Positions 1 through 7,509 of a DNA stretch of 64,000 nt are shown one piece after another. Numbering within the stretch: position 1 is the stretch's first letter; each line of letters starts with the position of its first letter. The DNA is from Synechococcus sp. MU1617 (GTDB lineage Bacteria > Cyanobacteriota > Cyanobacteriia > PCC-6307 > Cyanobiaceae): the NCBI RefSeq assembly GCF_020514235.1, contig NZ_VTLB01000002.1, forward strand, positions 558,001 to 622,000. The letters run 5' to 3'. Under the pieces are notes generated by a model that ran no database searches, had not been told where the DNA came from, and saw only the letters and a program-made list of their open reading frames with translations. The translations under genes were made by a program, and so were the position numbers.

Positions 1-33
1 AGGCTGAAGGGAGGTACCTGCATAAAGGAAAGC

Positions 34-627
34 TTAAGTGGCTCCGCCGAACCACTCCGGTTCTTGTCCGGGGTTCCACTTCACATTGCATCCCACCGAG
101 GCCGTCTGGTCTGTGCTGACAGGAGTTCCCGTCAGCACGGCATCGAGGGCGGCCCGCAGGTCTCGGCCGTCGAGGGGCTGATCATTGCCGGGTCGGCTGT
201 CGTCCAACTGGCCGCGATAGCGCAGGCTTTGTACGCCTTTGCCGTCGGGTGAGAACAGATAGAACTCCGGCGTGCAGGCGGCCTTGAGAGCTCGGGCCAG
301 GATTTGCTGCTCATCCAGGAGGTAGGGAAAGCTCCAGCCGTGACGCTGGGCTTGATCTGCCAGTTGTCCCGGTCCGTCCTGGGGGTGGGTGATCAGGCTG
401 TTGCTGCTGACGCCGACCAACTGCACCGCATTGCTGAAGTCGTTGTCCAGCCGAGTGAGCTCAGGTTCCACGTGTTTCACAAACGGGCAATGGGCGCAAA
501 GCACCATCAGCAGCACGGGTCGCTGGTCCAGAGAACCGCTGCTCAGCCGGCCGCCGGTGACCTGGGGAAGATCAAAACTAGGAAGGCATGTGCTGAGCGC
601 CAGCATCGTGGATGGTGTCAGGGCCAT
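34..627 (-). CDS. Thioredoxin-fold (AhpC/Redoxin-type) protein
   Basis: A 197-residue protein of the thioredoxin/peroxiredoxin superfamily, probably a cytoplasmic thiol oxidoreductase. The active-site-like motif is C44-A-H-C47 after a hydrophobic strand. A second cysteine lies in a C118-T-P turn where the cis-proline of the fold is expected, and C180 sits in a conserved-looking GCNVKW tail motif. The start chosen is the ATG at 625-627; the frame stays open further upstream, but that stretch lies antisense to the next gene's start. There is no signal peptide. It is divergent from the lipoprotein gene at 685, with 57 bp between them. The substrate is unknown. The superfamily assignment is firm; the role is inferred. 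Confidence 0.85.
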   Translation of the reverse strand: MALTPSTMLALSTCLPSFDLPQVTGGRLSSGSLDQRPVLLMVLCAHCPFVKHVEPELTRLDNDFSNAVQLVGVSSNSLITHPQDGPGQLADQAQRHGWSFPYLLDEQQILARALKAACTPEFYLFSPDGKGVQSLRYRGQLDDSRPGNDQPLDGRDLRAALDAVLTGTPVSTDQTASVGCNVKWNPGQEPEWFGGAT

Positions 628-684
628 AACGCGCAGGCAGATGCGGCGAATCTGCTTCAGGATGGCCACCTCCGGTGGTGATGG

Positions 685-1203
685 ATGCCGCGCCTGCGTC
701 TGCTTTGGGGATTTGCCCTGCTGCTGGGGGCCTGCGGTGCTCCAAAGGAACCACCCAGCTGGCGGTTGTACCCCCTGCAGCGCCATTCCCCACATGACGG
801 GGTGGCTGTGGTGAACCAGCCCGATGGCTATGGGCTCCACATCTATCTGGAGACAGACACCAGCTTCCCGGGGGTGTGTCGTCCTCGATGGCTGCCGGAT
901 CCTGCCCGCTTGTTCAACGGCAATGGAGCCACTCCGTTCAGTTCCGGGCTGGCGACCCGTCAGGAGTTTTTCGATGCCGTGGCCCGGCGCGATGTGCGAG
1001 CTCTGTTGGAGAAGGAGCTGGAGGCTCTGTGCCAGGCACGCGCCCCTGAGGACCGCTGGCAGTGGACTGAGCCGCCCCGGAGCGACGATCAGGTGGTTCC
1101 TGTGCAGCTGCCCTCACTCGAAGAGGAAGACCTGCTCACCAATCCCGTGGAGGAATTGAAGCGGGCCCGGCAGCTGTTGAGGGATCAACGGGCTGGTGAG
1201 TAG
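685..1203 (+). CDS. Putative lipoprotein, conserved hypothetical
   Basis: A 172-residue protein that starts with a short hydrophobic leader ending in a lipobox (L-G-A-C, Cys17), so it is probably exported and lipid-anchored. I do not recognise a domain in the rest, which is mixed polar with an acidic C-terminal third (EEEDLL). An overlapping ATG at 681 is in another frame. Its 3' end overlaps the convergent photolyase-like gene by 19 bp. Coding potential is supported by the intact leader and a sensible start. Confidence 0.72.
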   Translation: MPRLRLLWGFALLLGACGAPKEPPSWRLYPLQRHSPHDGVAVVNQPDGYGLHIYLETDTSFPGVCRPRWLPDPARLFNGNGATPFSSGLATRQEFFDAVARRDVRALLEKELEALCQARAPEDRWQWTEPPRSDDQVVPVQLPSLEEEDLLTNPVEELKRARQLLRDQRAGE

Positions 1204-1625
1204 CCCTCCCACACCACAGCTTCGGCTGCGCGCCAGTAGCGGCTGAATCGCCCCAGCCGGGGTGGCCGCGGAAGCTCCACGAACGGTTCGGGTTCCAGCA
1301 GTTCAAGCGGCAGTTCTGCATCGATGGCTTCGCCGATCCGCTCCAGGCGTGGATCCACCGTGCTGCTGCTGATCACACCATCGGCCAGATGGCGACGGGC
1401 AAAGGCCAGCACCTCAGCGGCCACATCCCCCTTGCGCAAGGTGAGGGGAAGGTCGAGGGCGTTTTCGTAGAGGAAACCAAGCCGTTTGCGGCTGATTCGT
1501 GCGTTTTGGATCCAGCGGGTGTCGAACACGAACACCGCTGGGGCATCAGGCCAGGCCTGCAGTGCTGGGTTGTTAGGACCAAGAGCCTCCTCGTGAATCC
1601 AGAGGATGGGGCGTTGAAACGTCAT
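1185..1625 (-). CDS. Photolyase N-terminal (antenna alpha/beta) domain-like protein
   Basis: A 146-residue protein resembling only the N-terminal alpha/beta domain of cryptochrome/photolyases. It shows the first strand and loop (WIHEEALGPNNPAL, residues 9-22), a VFVFDTRW strand at 31-38, and an LRKGDVAAEVL segment at 63-73 like the Gly-Asp loop of the family. It ends where the FAD domain would normally begin. The gene lies 14 bp downstream of a separate FAD-domain gene on the same strand, so the usual domain order is reversed at operon level. It may form a heterodimeric photolyase with that product; this is inference. An SD-like GGAG precedes the ATG at 1623-1625. Confidence 0.7.
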   Translation of the reverse strand: MTFQRPILWIHEEALGPNNPALQAWPDAPAVFVFDTRWIQNARISRKRLGFLYENALDLPLTLRKGDVAAEVLAFARRHLADGVISSSTVDPRLERIGEAIDAELPLELLEPEPFVELPRPPRLGRFSRYWRAAEAVVWEGYSPAR

Positions 1626-1639
1626 GGAGGATCTCCTGC

Positions 1640-2551
1640 TTATCGCTTGGGACGGTCCAGGGCGGCACTGGCGCCCCCGCTGTTCCGGCGTTGGCGGTTG
1701 CGTTGCTGGTTTCGGTCGTTGCCGTTGTCTCGGATGGCTGGCATCGGAGCGAACAGCTGGTTCTCCAGTTGGTCGTAGCTGCCCTCGAAGGGGCAGGAGT
1801 TGGCACTGGGGCAGCCGTCGCAGTAATGCCCGTCGCTGTAGCGCTCCAGGTTGCCGCGGTTGAAGAAGTAGGGCTTGTGGCTGAAGGTGCTGGCCACCCA
1901 TTGCCAGCTCAGATGGTTGCTGGCCGGATCGCCATCCAGCAGGTGCTCCAGGAACCAGTCGGCACCGGCTTTCCAGTGCACCCGTCGCCAATGCACGAGC
2001 CAGGAGGCCATCCACATGCGGGCGTGGTTGTGCAGCCAGCCGGTGCTCACCAGTTGATCGCGGAAGCCATCCATGCAGGCCAGCCCCGTGCTCCCGTCGC
2101 GCACATCGGCCGGCAGCTCCTGGGAATAGGCACCAGCGTCATGGCCCGTCTTGAACGGTTCCTGATCGTTGTTAATCCCGTCACCCAGGTCGAGCCACAT
2201 CCGTTGCCAGAAGTCGCGCCAACCGAGTTCGTTGATCAGCTTTCCGCCTTCATCGCGGTTGCGGATCCGTGCAAAGACGGCATCGCGTACCTCCGCGAGG
2301 CTCAGCACGCCGTGCCGGATGTAGGGCGACAGCCCGGTAACTGCGCCCTTGAGGTGGTTTCGGCTTTTGGCGTAGCGCCTTGCGTCAATGCGCCGCAGCT
2401 TCTCTTCGGCTGCCTCACGCCCACCACGGATCGGGCTGAGCTCCCCCTCCGCCCCTGGGAACTCCTGCGCCAACAGGGTATTCAGCGCATCGCGTGAGGC
2501 GAATTGCCGTGGCAGGTCGCCGTTGATCGGGGGTGACGCAGCGCTGGACAC
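1640..2551 (-). CDS. Photolyase/cryptochrome FAD-binding domain protein
   Basis: A 303-residue protein consisting of the FAD-binding helical domain of the photolyase family without the antenna domain. Recognisable blocks are TGLSPYIRHGVLS (72-84), LGWRDFWQRM (109-118), LHNHARMWMASWL (173-185) and a WQWVAST block (216-222) after the L-x-D-G-D-x-A-S-N segment. A cysteine cluster follows (C244, C247, C253), with a fourth cysteine at C159, a spacing that recalls the Fe-S photolyase group. The C-terminus is basic and low-complexity. The start is a GTG at 2549-2551. It is divergent from fabI and is followed by the antenna-like gene. Expected role: light-dependent DNA repair or blue-light sensing. 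Confidence 0.83.
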   Translation of the reverse strand: MSSAASPPINGDLPRQFASRDALNTLLAQEFPGAEGELSPIRGGREAAEEKLRRIDARRYAKSRNHLKGAVTGLSPYIRHGVLSLAEVRDAVFARIRNRDEGGKLINELGWRDFWQRMWLDLGDGINNDQEPFKTGHDAGAYSQELPADVRDGSTGLACMDGFRDQLVSTGWLHNHARMWMASWLVHWRRVHWKAGADWFLEHLLDGDPASNHLSWQWVASTFSHKPYFFNRGNLERYSDGHYCDGCPSANSCPFEGSYDQLENQLFAPMPAIRDNGNDRNQQRNRQRRNSGGASAALDRPKR

Positions 2552-2634
2552 CGGCCTTTGGCAGCAAAGGAGCGGTGATCTTGGCGGGGGATGGGGGAGA
2601 ATCGCGCGAATTCAACCCGTTCCGGTCTGTCCTG

Positions 2635-3417
2635 ATGCTGCTTGATCTCACCGGCAAGAAGATTCTCGTCACCGGCATCGCCAACAACCGTTCGATCGCC
2701 TGGGGCATTGCTCAGCAGCTCAAGGCGGCCGGTGCTGAACTCGGCATCACCTACCTGCCCGACGACAAGGGCCGCTTTGAGGCCAAGGTGCGTGAACTCA
2801 CCGCGCCCCTCGAGCCCAGCCTCTTCCTGCCTCTGAATGTGCAGGATGCCGACCAGATGGCTGAGGTCTTCGGCGAGATCAAGGAGAAGTGGGGCGTTCT
2901 TGATGGTTTGGTGCACTGCCTGGCCTTTGCAGGCAAGGAAGAGCTGATCGGTGACTACAGCGCCACCACCGCTGAAGGCTTCGCCCGTTCCCTCGACATC
3001 AGCGCCTATTCCCTGGCTCCCCTCTGTGCCCATGCCAAGCCGCTGTTCAGCGAGAAGGCTGGCGTGATCACGCTCTCGTACCTCGGTGCTGAGCGGGCGA
3101 TCCCTAACTACAACGTGATGGGTGTCGCCAAGGCGGCTCTGGAGGCGTCCGTTCGCTACCTCGCGGCAGAGCTGGGTCCCGACAAGCAAGTGCGCGTCAA
3201 CGCCATCAGCGCTGGCCCGATCCGCACCCTGGCCAGCTCAGCCATCGGCGGCATCCTCGAGATGATCCATAACGTTGAGGAAAAGGCTCCCTTGCGCCGC
3301 ACCGTCACCCAGATGGAGGTGGGTGGCACCGCTGCCTTCCTGCTCAGTGACCTGGCCAGCGGAATCTCCGGCCAGACCATTTATGTGGATGCGGGCTACT
3401 GCGTCACGGGAATGTGA
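2635..3417 (+). CDS. fabI: Enoyl-[acyl-carrier-protein] reductase (NADH)
   Basis: A 260-residue short-chain dehydrogenase that reduces enoyl-ACP in the last step of each type II fatty-acid elongation cycle. The nucleotide-binding start [14 protein letters not shown] (13-26) is the FabI form of the Rossmann loop. The catalytic set is Y149, Y159 and K166 in the Y-x6-K spacing typical of FabI rather than the Y-x3-K of ordinary SDRs. Length matches the family. The ATG at 2635 is chosen because it starts directly at the first beta strand; an upstream in-frame ATG would add 34 residues with no family counterpart. hisB starts 29 bp downstream, so the two may be co-transcribed. Confidence 0.96.
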   Translation: MLLDLTGKKILVTGIANNRSIAWGIAQQLKAAGAELGITYLPDDKGRFEAKVRELTAPLEPSLFLPLNVQDADQMAEVFGEIKEKWGVLDGLVHCLAFAGKEELIGDYSATTAEGFARSLDISAYSLAPLCAHAKPLFSEKAGVITLSYLGAERAIPNYNVMGVAKAALEASVRYLAAELGPDKQVRVNAISAGPIRTLASSAIGGILEMIHNVEEKAPLRRTVTQMEVGGTAAFLLSDLASGISGQTIYVDAGYCVTGM

Positions 3418-3446
3418 GGCACGATGAGGGAACTGAAGGTCGAGTG

Positions 3447-4055
3447 ATGGCACGCCAGGGAGACATCCATCGGGTCACTGGTGAAACCGATGTGAAGGTG
3501 CGTCTGGATCTGGACGGCTCCGGCCAGTGCCAGGCCAGCACCGGTGTGCCGTTTCTCGACCACATGCTTCATCAGATCAGTAGCCACGGCCTGATCGACC
3601 TGGAGATCAAGGCGGTGGGAGACACCCACATCGATGATCACCACACCAATGAGGATGTGGGCATTGCCGTGGGGCAGGCCCTGGCCCAGGCCCTGGGGGA
3701 CCGGCGCGGCATCCACCGCTTCGGTCACTTCGTGGCACCGCTGGACGAGGCCCTGGTTCAGGTGGCCTTGGATTGTTCCGGTCGCCCCCACCTCAGCTAC
3801 AGCCTTGAGATTCCCCGCCAAAAGATCGGCACGTACGACACCGAGCTGGTGAAGGAGTTCTTCGTGGCGGTGGTCAACAACAGCGGGCTGACACTGCACA
3901 TCCGTCAGCTGGACGGCGTCAATTCCCATCACATCGTTGAAGCCTGCTTCAAGGCTTTTGCCAGGGCCCTGCGCATGGCCACGGAGGTGGATCCCCGCCG
4001 TGCCGGCGCGATCCCCAGCAGCAAAGGTGTGTTGGAGCAGGCCGGCGCCAGCTGA
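3447..4055 (+). CDS. hisB: Imidazoleglycerol-phosphate dehydratase
   Basis: A 202-residue monofunctional HisB, which dehydrates imidazoleglycerol phosphate in histidine biosynthesis. Metal-binding His-rich motifs are present in both halves: [13 protein letters not shown] (36-48), [12 protein letters not shown] (63-74), and a [19 protein letters not shown] block near the C-terminus. There is no phosphatase domain. The ATG at 3447 gives the usual N-terminus ([11 protein letters not shown]); an ATG 33 bp upstream almost overlaps the fabI stop and adds non-homologous residues. It lies directly downstream of fabI on the same strand. Confidence 0.96.
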   Translation: MARQGDIHRVTGETDVKVRLDLDGSGQCQASTGVPFLDHMLHQISSHGLIDLEIKAVGDTHIDDHHTNEDVGIAVGQALAQALGDRRGIHRFGHFVAPLDEALVQVALDCSGRPHLSYSLEIPRQKIGTYDTELVKEFFVAVVNNSGLTLHIRQLDGVNSHHIVEACFKAFARALRMATEVDPRRAGAIPSSKGVLEQAGAS

Positions 4056-4115
4056 GGTCGGCCGCGCGCTTCACAGTCCGTTCCGAGAAGATGGGCGGAC
4101 GTTGATCGTTCGCCC

Positions 4116-5585
4116 GTGACCGTTGCCCCCGCCCGCAGCTACGACCGCAGCGACTGGGCCAGTTCCTTTGTCAATGTTGAGGAGGAACTGACTGACGAAG
4201 CGCTGACTCCGGTGCGTGGAACGGTGCCGATGGAGCTTCAGGGCACGTTCTATCGCAATGGACCTGGACGACTTGAGCGGGATGGGCATCGGGTGCACCA
4301 CCCCTTCGATGGCGACGGCATGATCGCGGCGATGCGGTTTGAGAACGGCAGCGTCTCCCTCAGCAACCGTTTTGTACGCACTGAGGGTTGGCTGGCGGAG
4401 GAGAAGGCCGGCAAGGTGCTCTACCGCGGGGTTTTCGGCAGCCAGAAGCCCGGTGGTCGGCTGGCCAACGCCTTTGACCTGCGCTTGAAGAACATCGCCA
4501 ACACCAACGTGGTGCGTCTGGGCGATCAGCTGTTGGCCCTCTGGGAGGCGGCGGAACCCCATGCGCTCGATCCGCGCAGCCTGGAGACCCGCGGCCTTTC
4601 ACGCCTCGATGGAGTGTTGAAAAAGGGCGAGGCCTTCAGTGCTCACCCCCGCTTCGACCCCGGCCACAACGGCCGACCCTGCATGGTCACCTTCGGGGTC
4701 AAGACCGGGCCCCGCAGCACCATCCGCCTGATGGAGTTCGCCACCGATGGCCCTGAGGCCGGCACGTTGCTGCACGACCGTTCCGACAGCTTCCCCGGTT
4801 TCGCCTTCCTCCACGATTTCGCCATCACCCCCAACTGGGCGGTGTTCCTCCAGAACGCCATCGCCTTCAATCCCCTGCCGTTTGTGACCGGCGAAAAGGG
4901 CGCGGCCCAGTGCCTGGCATCCCAACCCGGTGGCAAGGGGCGCTTCTGGTTGATCCCCCGCGACTCCGGTCGTTTCGCTGGCCAGAAGCCCCGCATCCTC
5001 GAAGCCCCCGACGGCTTCGTCTTCCATCACCTCAACGCTTTCGAGGACGGTGATCACGTTGTGGTGGAGAGCATCGTCTACGACGATTTCCCGTCCATCG
5101 GCCCCGATGAGGATTTCGCTGAGGTGAATTTCGACACGGTTCCGGAGGGGATCCTGCACCGTTGCCGCCTCGATCTCAGTCGTGAATCGGTGCAGACCGA
5201 GCGGATCAGCGAGCGCACCTGTGAGTTCGCCATGGTCAACCCCGAGCGTCAGGGCCGCAGCGCCTGCTTCGCCTGGATGGCGGTGGCTGAGCGGGAGACG
5301 GGCAACGATCCGTTGCAGGCCATCCAGAAACTTGATCTGCACTCCGGGGCGACCCACACCTGGAGTGCGGCGCCCAGGGGCTTTGTGAGTGAGCCGTTGA
5401 TGGTGCGTCGTCCCGGTGCTGAAGCCGAAGACGACGGCTGGGTGCTGGACCTGGTGTGGAACGGGGCCCGCTCCGCATCCGACTTGGTGATCCTCGATGC
5501 CCGTGATCTGACTGAGGTGGCGGTGCTGGAGCTGCCGTTGGCTGTTCCCCATGGATTGCACGGGAGCTGGGCACCCCAACGCTGA
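4116..5585 (+). CDS. Carotenoid cleavage oxygenase
   Basis: A 489-residue non-haem iron dioxygenase of the carotenoid oxygenase/RPE65 family, which cleaves a double bond in carotenoids or apocarotenoids. The four iron-ligand histidines are visible with near-canonical spacing: H177 (AHPRF), H233 (FLHDFA), H304 or H305 (FHHLNAFED) and H482 (PHGLHGSW). The FDGDGM motif is at 64-69. Length is typical of bacterial apocarotenoid oxygenases. The start is a GTG at 4116, 60 bp after hisB. The exact substrate cannot be read from sequence; apocarotenoid 15,15'-cleavage (retinal formation) is one known activity of cyanobacterial members. Confidence 0.92.
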   Translation: MTVAPARSYDRSDWASSFVNVEEELTDEALTPVRGTVPMELQGTFYRNGPGRLERDGHRVHHPFDGDGMIAAMRFENGSVSLSNRFVRTEGWLAEEKAGKVLYRGVFGSQKPGGRLANAFDLRLKNIANTNVVRLGDQLLALWEAAEPHALDPRSLETRGLSRLDGVLKKGEAFSAHPRFDPGHNGRPCMVTFGVKTGPRSTIRLMEFATDGPEAGTLLHDRSDSFPGFAFLHDFAITPNWAVFLQNAIAFNPLPFVTGEKGAAQCLASQPGGKGRFWLIPRDSGRFAGQKPRILEAPDGFVFHHLNAFEDGDHVVVESIVYDDFPSIGPDEDFAEVNFDTVPEGILHRCRLDLSRESVQTERISERTCEFAMVNPERQGRSACFAWMAVAERETGNDPLQAIQKLDLHSGATHTWSAAPRGFVSEPLMVRRPGAEAEDDGWVLDLVWNGARSASDLVILDARDLTEVAVLELPLAVPHGLHGSWAPQR

Positions 5586-5590
5586 TACGT

Positions 5591-5611
5591 TGAGGCCTTT
5601 CGCAGGCCTCA
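5591..5611 (+). terminator. Perfect hairpin after carotenoid oxygenase gene
   Basis: An 8-bp perfect inverted repeat (TGAGGCCT, loop TTCGC, AGGCCTCA) begins 6 bp after the carotenoid oxygenase stop. No U-tract follows, so it may be a weak or factor-assisted terminator or an mRNA-stabilising 3' hairpin. Confidence 0.4.
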
Positions 5612-5659
5612 CGGGTGCCAACGTCATTCACGCGTCCGCAGATCAATCGTGACGAGCGG

Positions 5660-6676
5660 ATGCTGTGGATCCATGCTGGTCCCCACAAGGCAGCCAGCAG
5701 TTACGTCACCGAGCGGCTCCGTCAAAACAGGGAGCATCTGGCTGCTCAGGGTGTGTTGATGGATGGCGATAACAACCGTCTCGCCAATGCCATTGCAGAA
5801 AAAAACTATGAACCAGTTGAGGAGGCACTTGCCACGCTGCCTTCTTCGCTGAACAGGGTTTTGCTCAGCAGCTCCTCTTTGGATGACCGCATCCTTAGTC
5901 GAACTGTCTTAGGAAAATTGCAGGATTTGGTTGAACGACAAGGCTTCAAATTAGGCGTCAGTTACTTCGTCCGTGACCAGCAGTCCTGGTTGAATTCGGT
6001 TTACGCGCACCGGGTGCGAAGGTTTCGTGAAACCCCCAATTTTGAGCAATATTGTGATTACATCATGCACGATTCTGATTCATGGAATATTGCTTATCCA
6101 TCCAAATTTCGCGTGCTGAGTCGCTTCCCAGCGATTGCGACGTTGTTTCTTCCTTTGTCCAAGCAGGTTGCGATTAGTGATCCCTTCCTGGCCCTTGTTG
6201 AGGCCCTTGATCTGGACACTCCTGCGGGTGAACAGGGCTGGCTTGCGGGCCGTTCCTCCAAGCAGAACATCCAGCCCGGGGCCCGGGGAATCTGGATGTC
6301 TGCCCTCTGCCGTCGCTTGATGGTGGAAACGGGTTTCGACCCGGAAGTGCTCAAGCGGAAGGGCAAGGTCATCCGTGATCTCGCCATCGAGCGCGGTTGG
6401 GATGGCGAGAAATTTGATGGCTTCGATCAACCGCTTCAAGATCGGGTTTCAGCCTTTTACGCCAGCTCCAACGAAGCGTTTGCCCAGGAGCACTGGGGTG
6501 TGAGTTGGAACAGTCTTTTCCCGGTTCGGCCTGCCGCGCAACGGGTGTATGCGGGTCCTCAAACCGAGGCGGAACGCAAGGAGATGCGATCTCTCATGGT
6601 TCGTGTGCTGCGGGAGTTGGGTTTCCCCTGGCGGCTGCGGCGGCGTTTCTTCTCCCTCTACGACGCAACCGTCTGA
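5660..6676 (+). CDS. Sulfotransferase-like protein
   Basis: A 338-residue protein that opens with WIHAGPHKAASSYV, resembling the 5'-phosphosulfate-binding loop of sulfotransferases (strand, His-x-Gly-x-x-Lys, then Ser/Thr). This is followed at mid-protein by a VRDQQSWLNSVYAHRV segment like the 3'-phosphate-binding R...S motif. The acceptor is unknown; modification of a cell-surface glycan is plausible. The ATG at 5660 is preferred over a GTG at 5615 because the latter lies 3 bp after a hairpin and adds 15 unrelated residues. The 5' two thirds of the gene use noticeably more A/T-rich codons (e.g. around 5800-6180) than the neighbours, which suggests horizontal transfer. The C-terminus is strongly basic. 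Confidence 0.68.
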   Translation: MLWIHAGPHKAASSYVTERLRQNREHLAAQGVLMDGDNNRLANAIAEKNYEPVEEALATLPSSLNRVLLSSSSLDDRILSRTVLGKLQDLVERQGFKLGVSYFVRDQQSWLNSVYAHRVRRFRETPNFEQYCDYIMHDSDSWNIAYPSKFRVLSRFPAIATLFLPLSKQVAISDPFLALVEALDLDTPAGEQGWLAGRSSKQNIQPGARGIWMSALCRRLMVETGFDPEVLKRKGKVIRDLAIERGWDGEKFDGFDQPLQDRVSAFYASSNEAFAQEHWGVSWNSLFPVRPAAQRVYAGPQTEAERKEMRSLMVRVLRELGFPWRLRRRFFSLYDATV

Positions 6677-6795
6677 GCACGACTGTTTCACCCTTTTGCT
6701 CTCGGGCCAGTCACGGCTTGACACAGGCCGGTCATGGTTGAGCAGGGTTTGTGGCTCCAGGCTCGCCAGCATGGAGATCCCACGGAAGGCTCGGC

Positions 6796-7497
6796 ATGAC
6801 GAATCGACTCTGGGGCGCTGTCAAGGTCGCCGCGCCCGTCCTCTTCGGCCTCAGTGTCTTTGCGCCATCCCCCATGAGGGCTGCGGAGCGCGTTTGCAAT
6901 GGCACCCTGCTTCAGATCCAGGTGAATGAGCGTGGAACGAGCCGTAGCGATCGCTTTCGCTTTTCGCTCGGGCTCGACGCTGAACATGCCAGTAAGGACG
7001 CTGCGATGAGCGCCCTTAACGCCCGGTTGGCAGGGGCGCGTCAGGTCATTCAGCCCCTGGCGATGGGCCGGCTCACGATCCCTGCACCCCGCAGCTACTC
7101 CATTGGGGGAGGCACTTCGGGACCACGGCTGGAGCGGGCGAGCACCAACATCACGGGCGAGGTGAGCCGGGACAATTACGACGCGTTGATCCAGGCCGCC
7201 GGTCGCTTGCCGGGTGTTCGACTGCAGGGAATGACGTCCTTGGCGTCGAGCGAAAGCAGTGCCTCATTGGCGGATCAGTTGCTGAAGCAAGCTCTGGACA
7301 CGGGGCGACGTCGCGCCCAGGCCACAGCAGGGTCTCTCGGCCTGCGCAAGGTGGAGTTGTTGCTAATTGACCAGCGTGGATCGACCTATCGGCCCATGGC
7401 GATGGCTGCACGCATGGGGGAGGCAAGCTTCAAGCCTGCGGAGGCTCCCAAGCCAAGTCAGAGCCTCACCCTCAAATTGGATTACTGCCTGCGTTGA
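6796..7497 (+). CDS. SIMPL (DUF541) domain exported protein
   Basis: A 233-residue protein with an N-terminal signal peptide (hydrophobic AAPVLFGLSVFA, cleavage expected near MRA-AE) and a SIMPL/DUF541-like body. Supporting features are an early Gly-rich amphipathic segment and a C-terminal LADQLLKQALDTGRRRAQ helix followed by a KVELLLIDQRG strand, the typical 'ArAxA' helix and strand pair. It is probably periplasmic with an unknown role. The ATG at 6796 has GGAAGG upstream; an earlier in-frame ATG at 6751 would place a polar stretch before the signal peptide. Convergent with the BCCT gene (12 bp apart). Confidence 0.75.
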   Translation: MTNRLWGAVKVAAPVLFGLSVFAPSPMRAAERVCNGTLLQIQVNERGTSRSDRFRFSLGLDAEHASKDAAMSALNARLAGARQVIQPLAMGRLTIPAPRSYSIGGGTSGPRLERASTNITGEVSRDNYDALIQAAGRLPGVRLQGMTSLASSESSASLADQLLKQALDTGRRRAQATAGSLGLRKVELLLIDQRGSTYRPMAMAARMGEASFKPAEAPKPSQSLTLKLDYCLR

Positions 7498-7509
7498 TTG
7501 GCATCGGGA

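Noticed and set aside
1691-2497. A 268-codon frame on the + strand
   Set aside because: Antisense of the FAD-domain photolyase gene, with no recognisable motif.
4599-5627. A 342-codon open frame on the - strand
   Set aside because: Antisense shadow of the carotenoid oxygenase gene; the sense frame has all four iron histidines.
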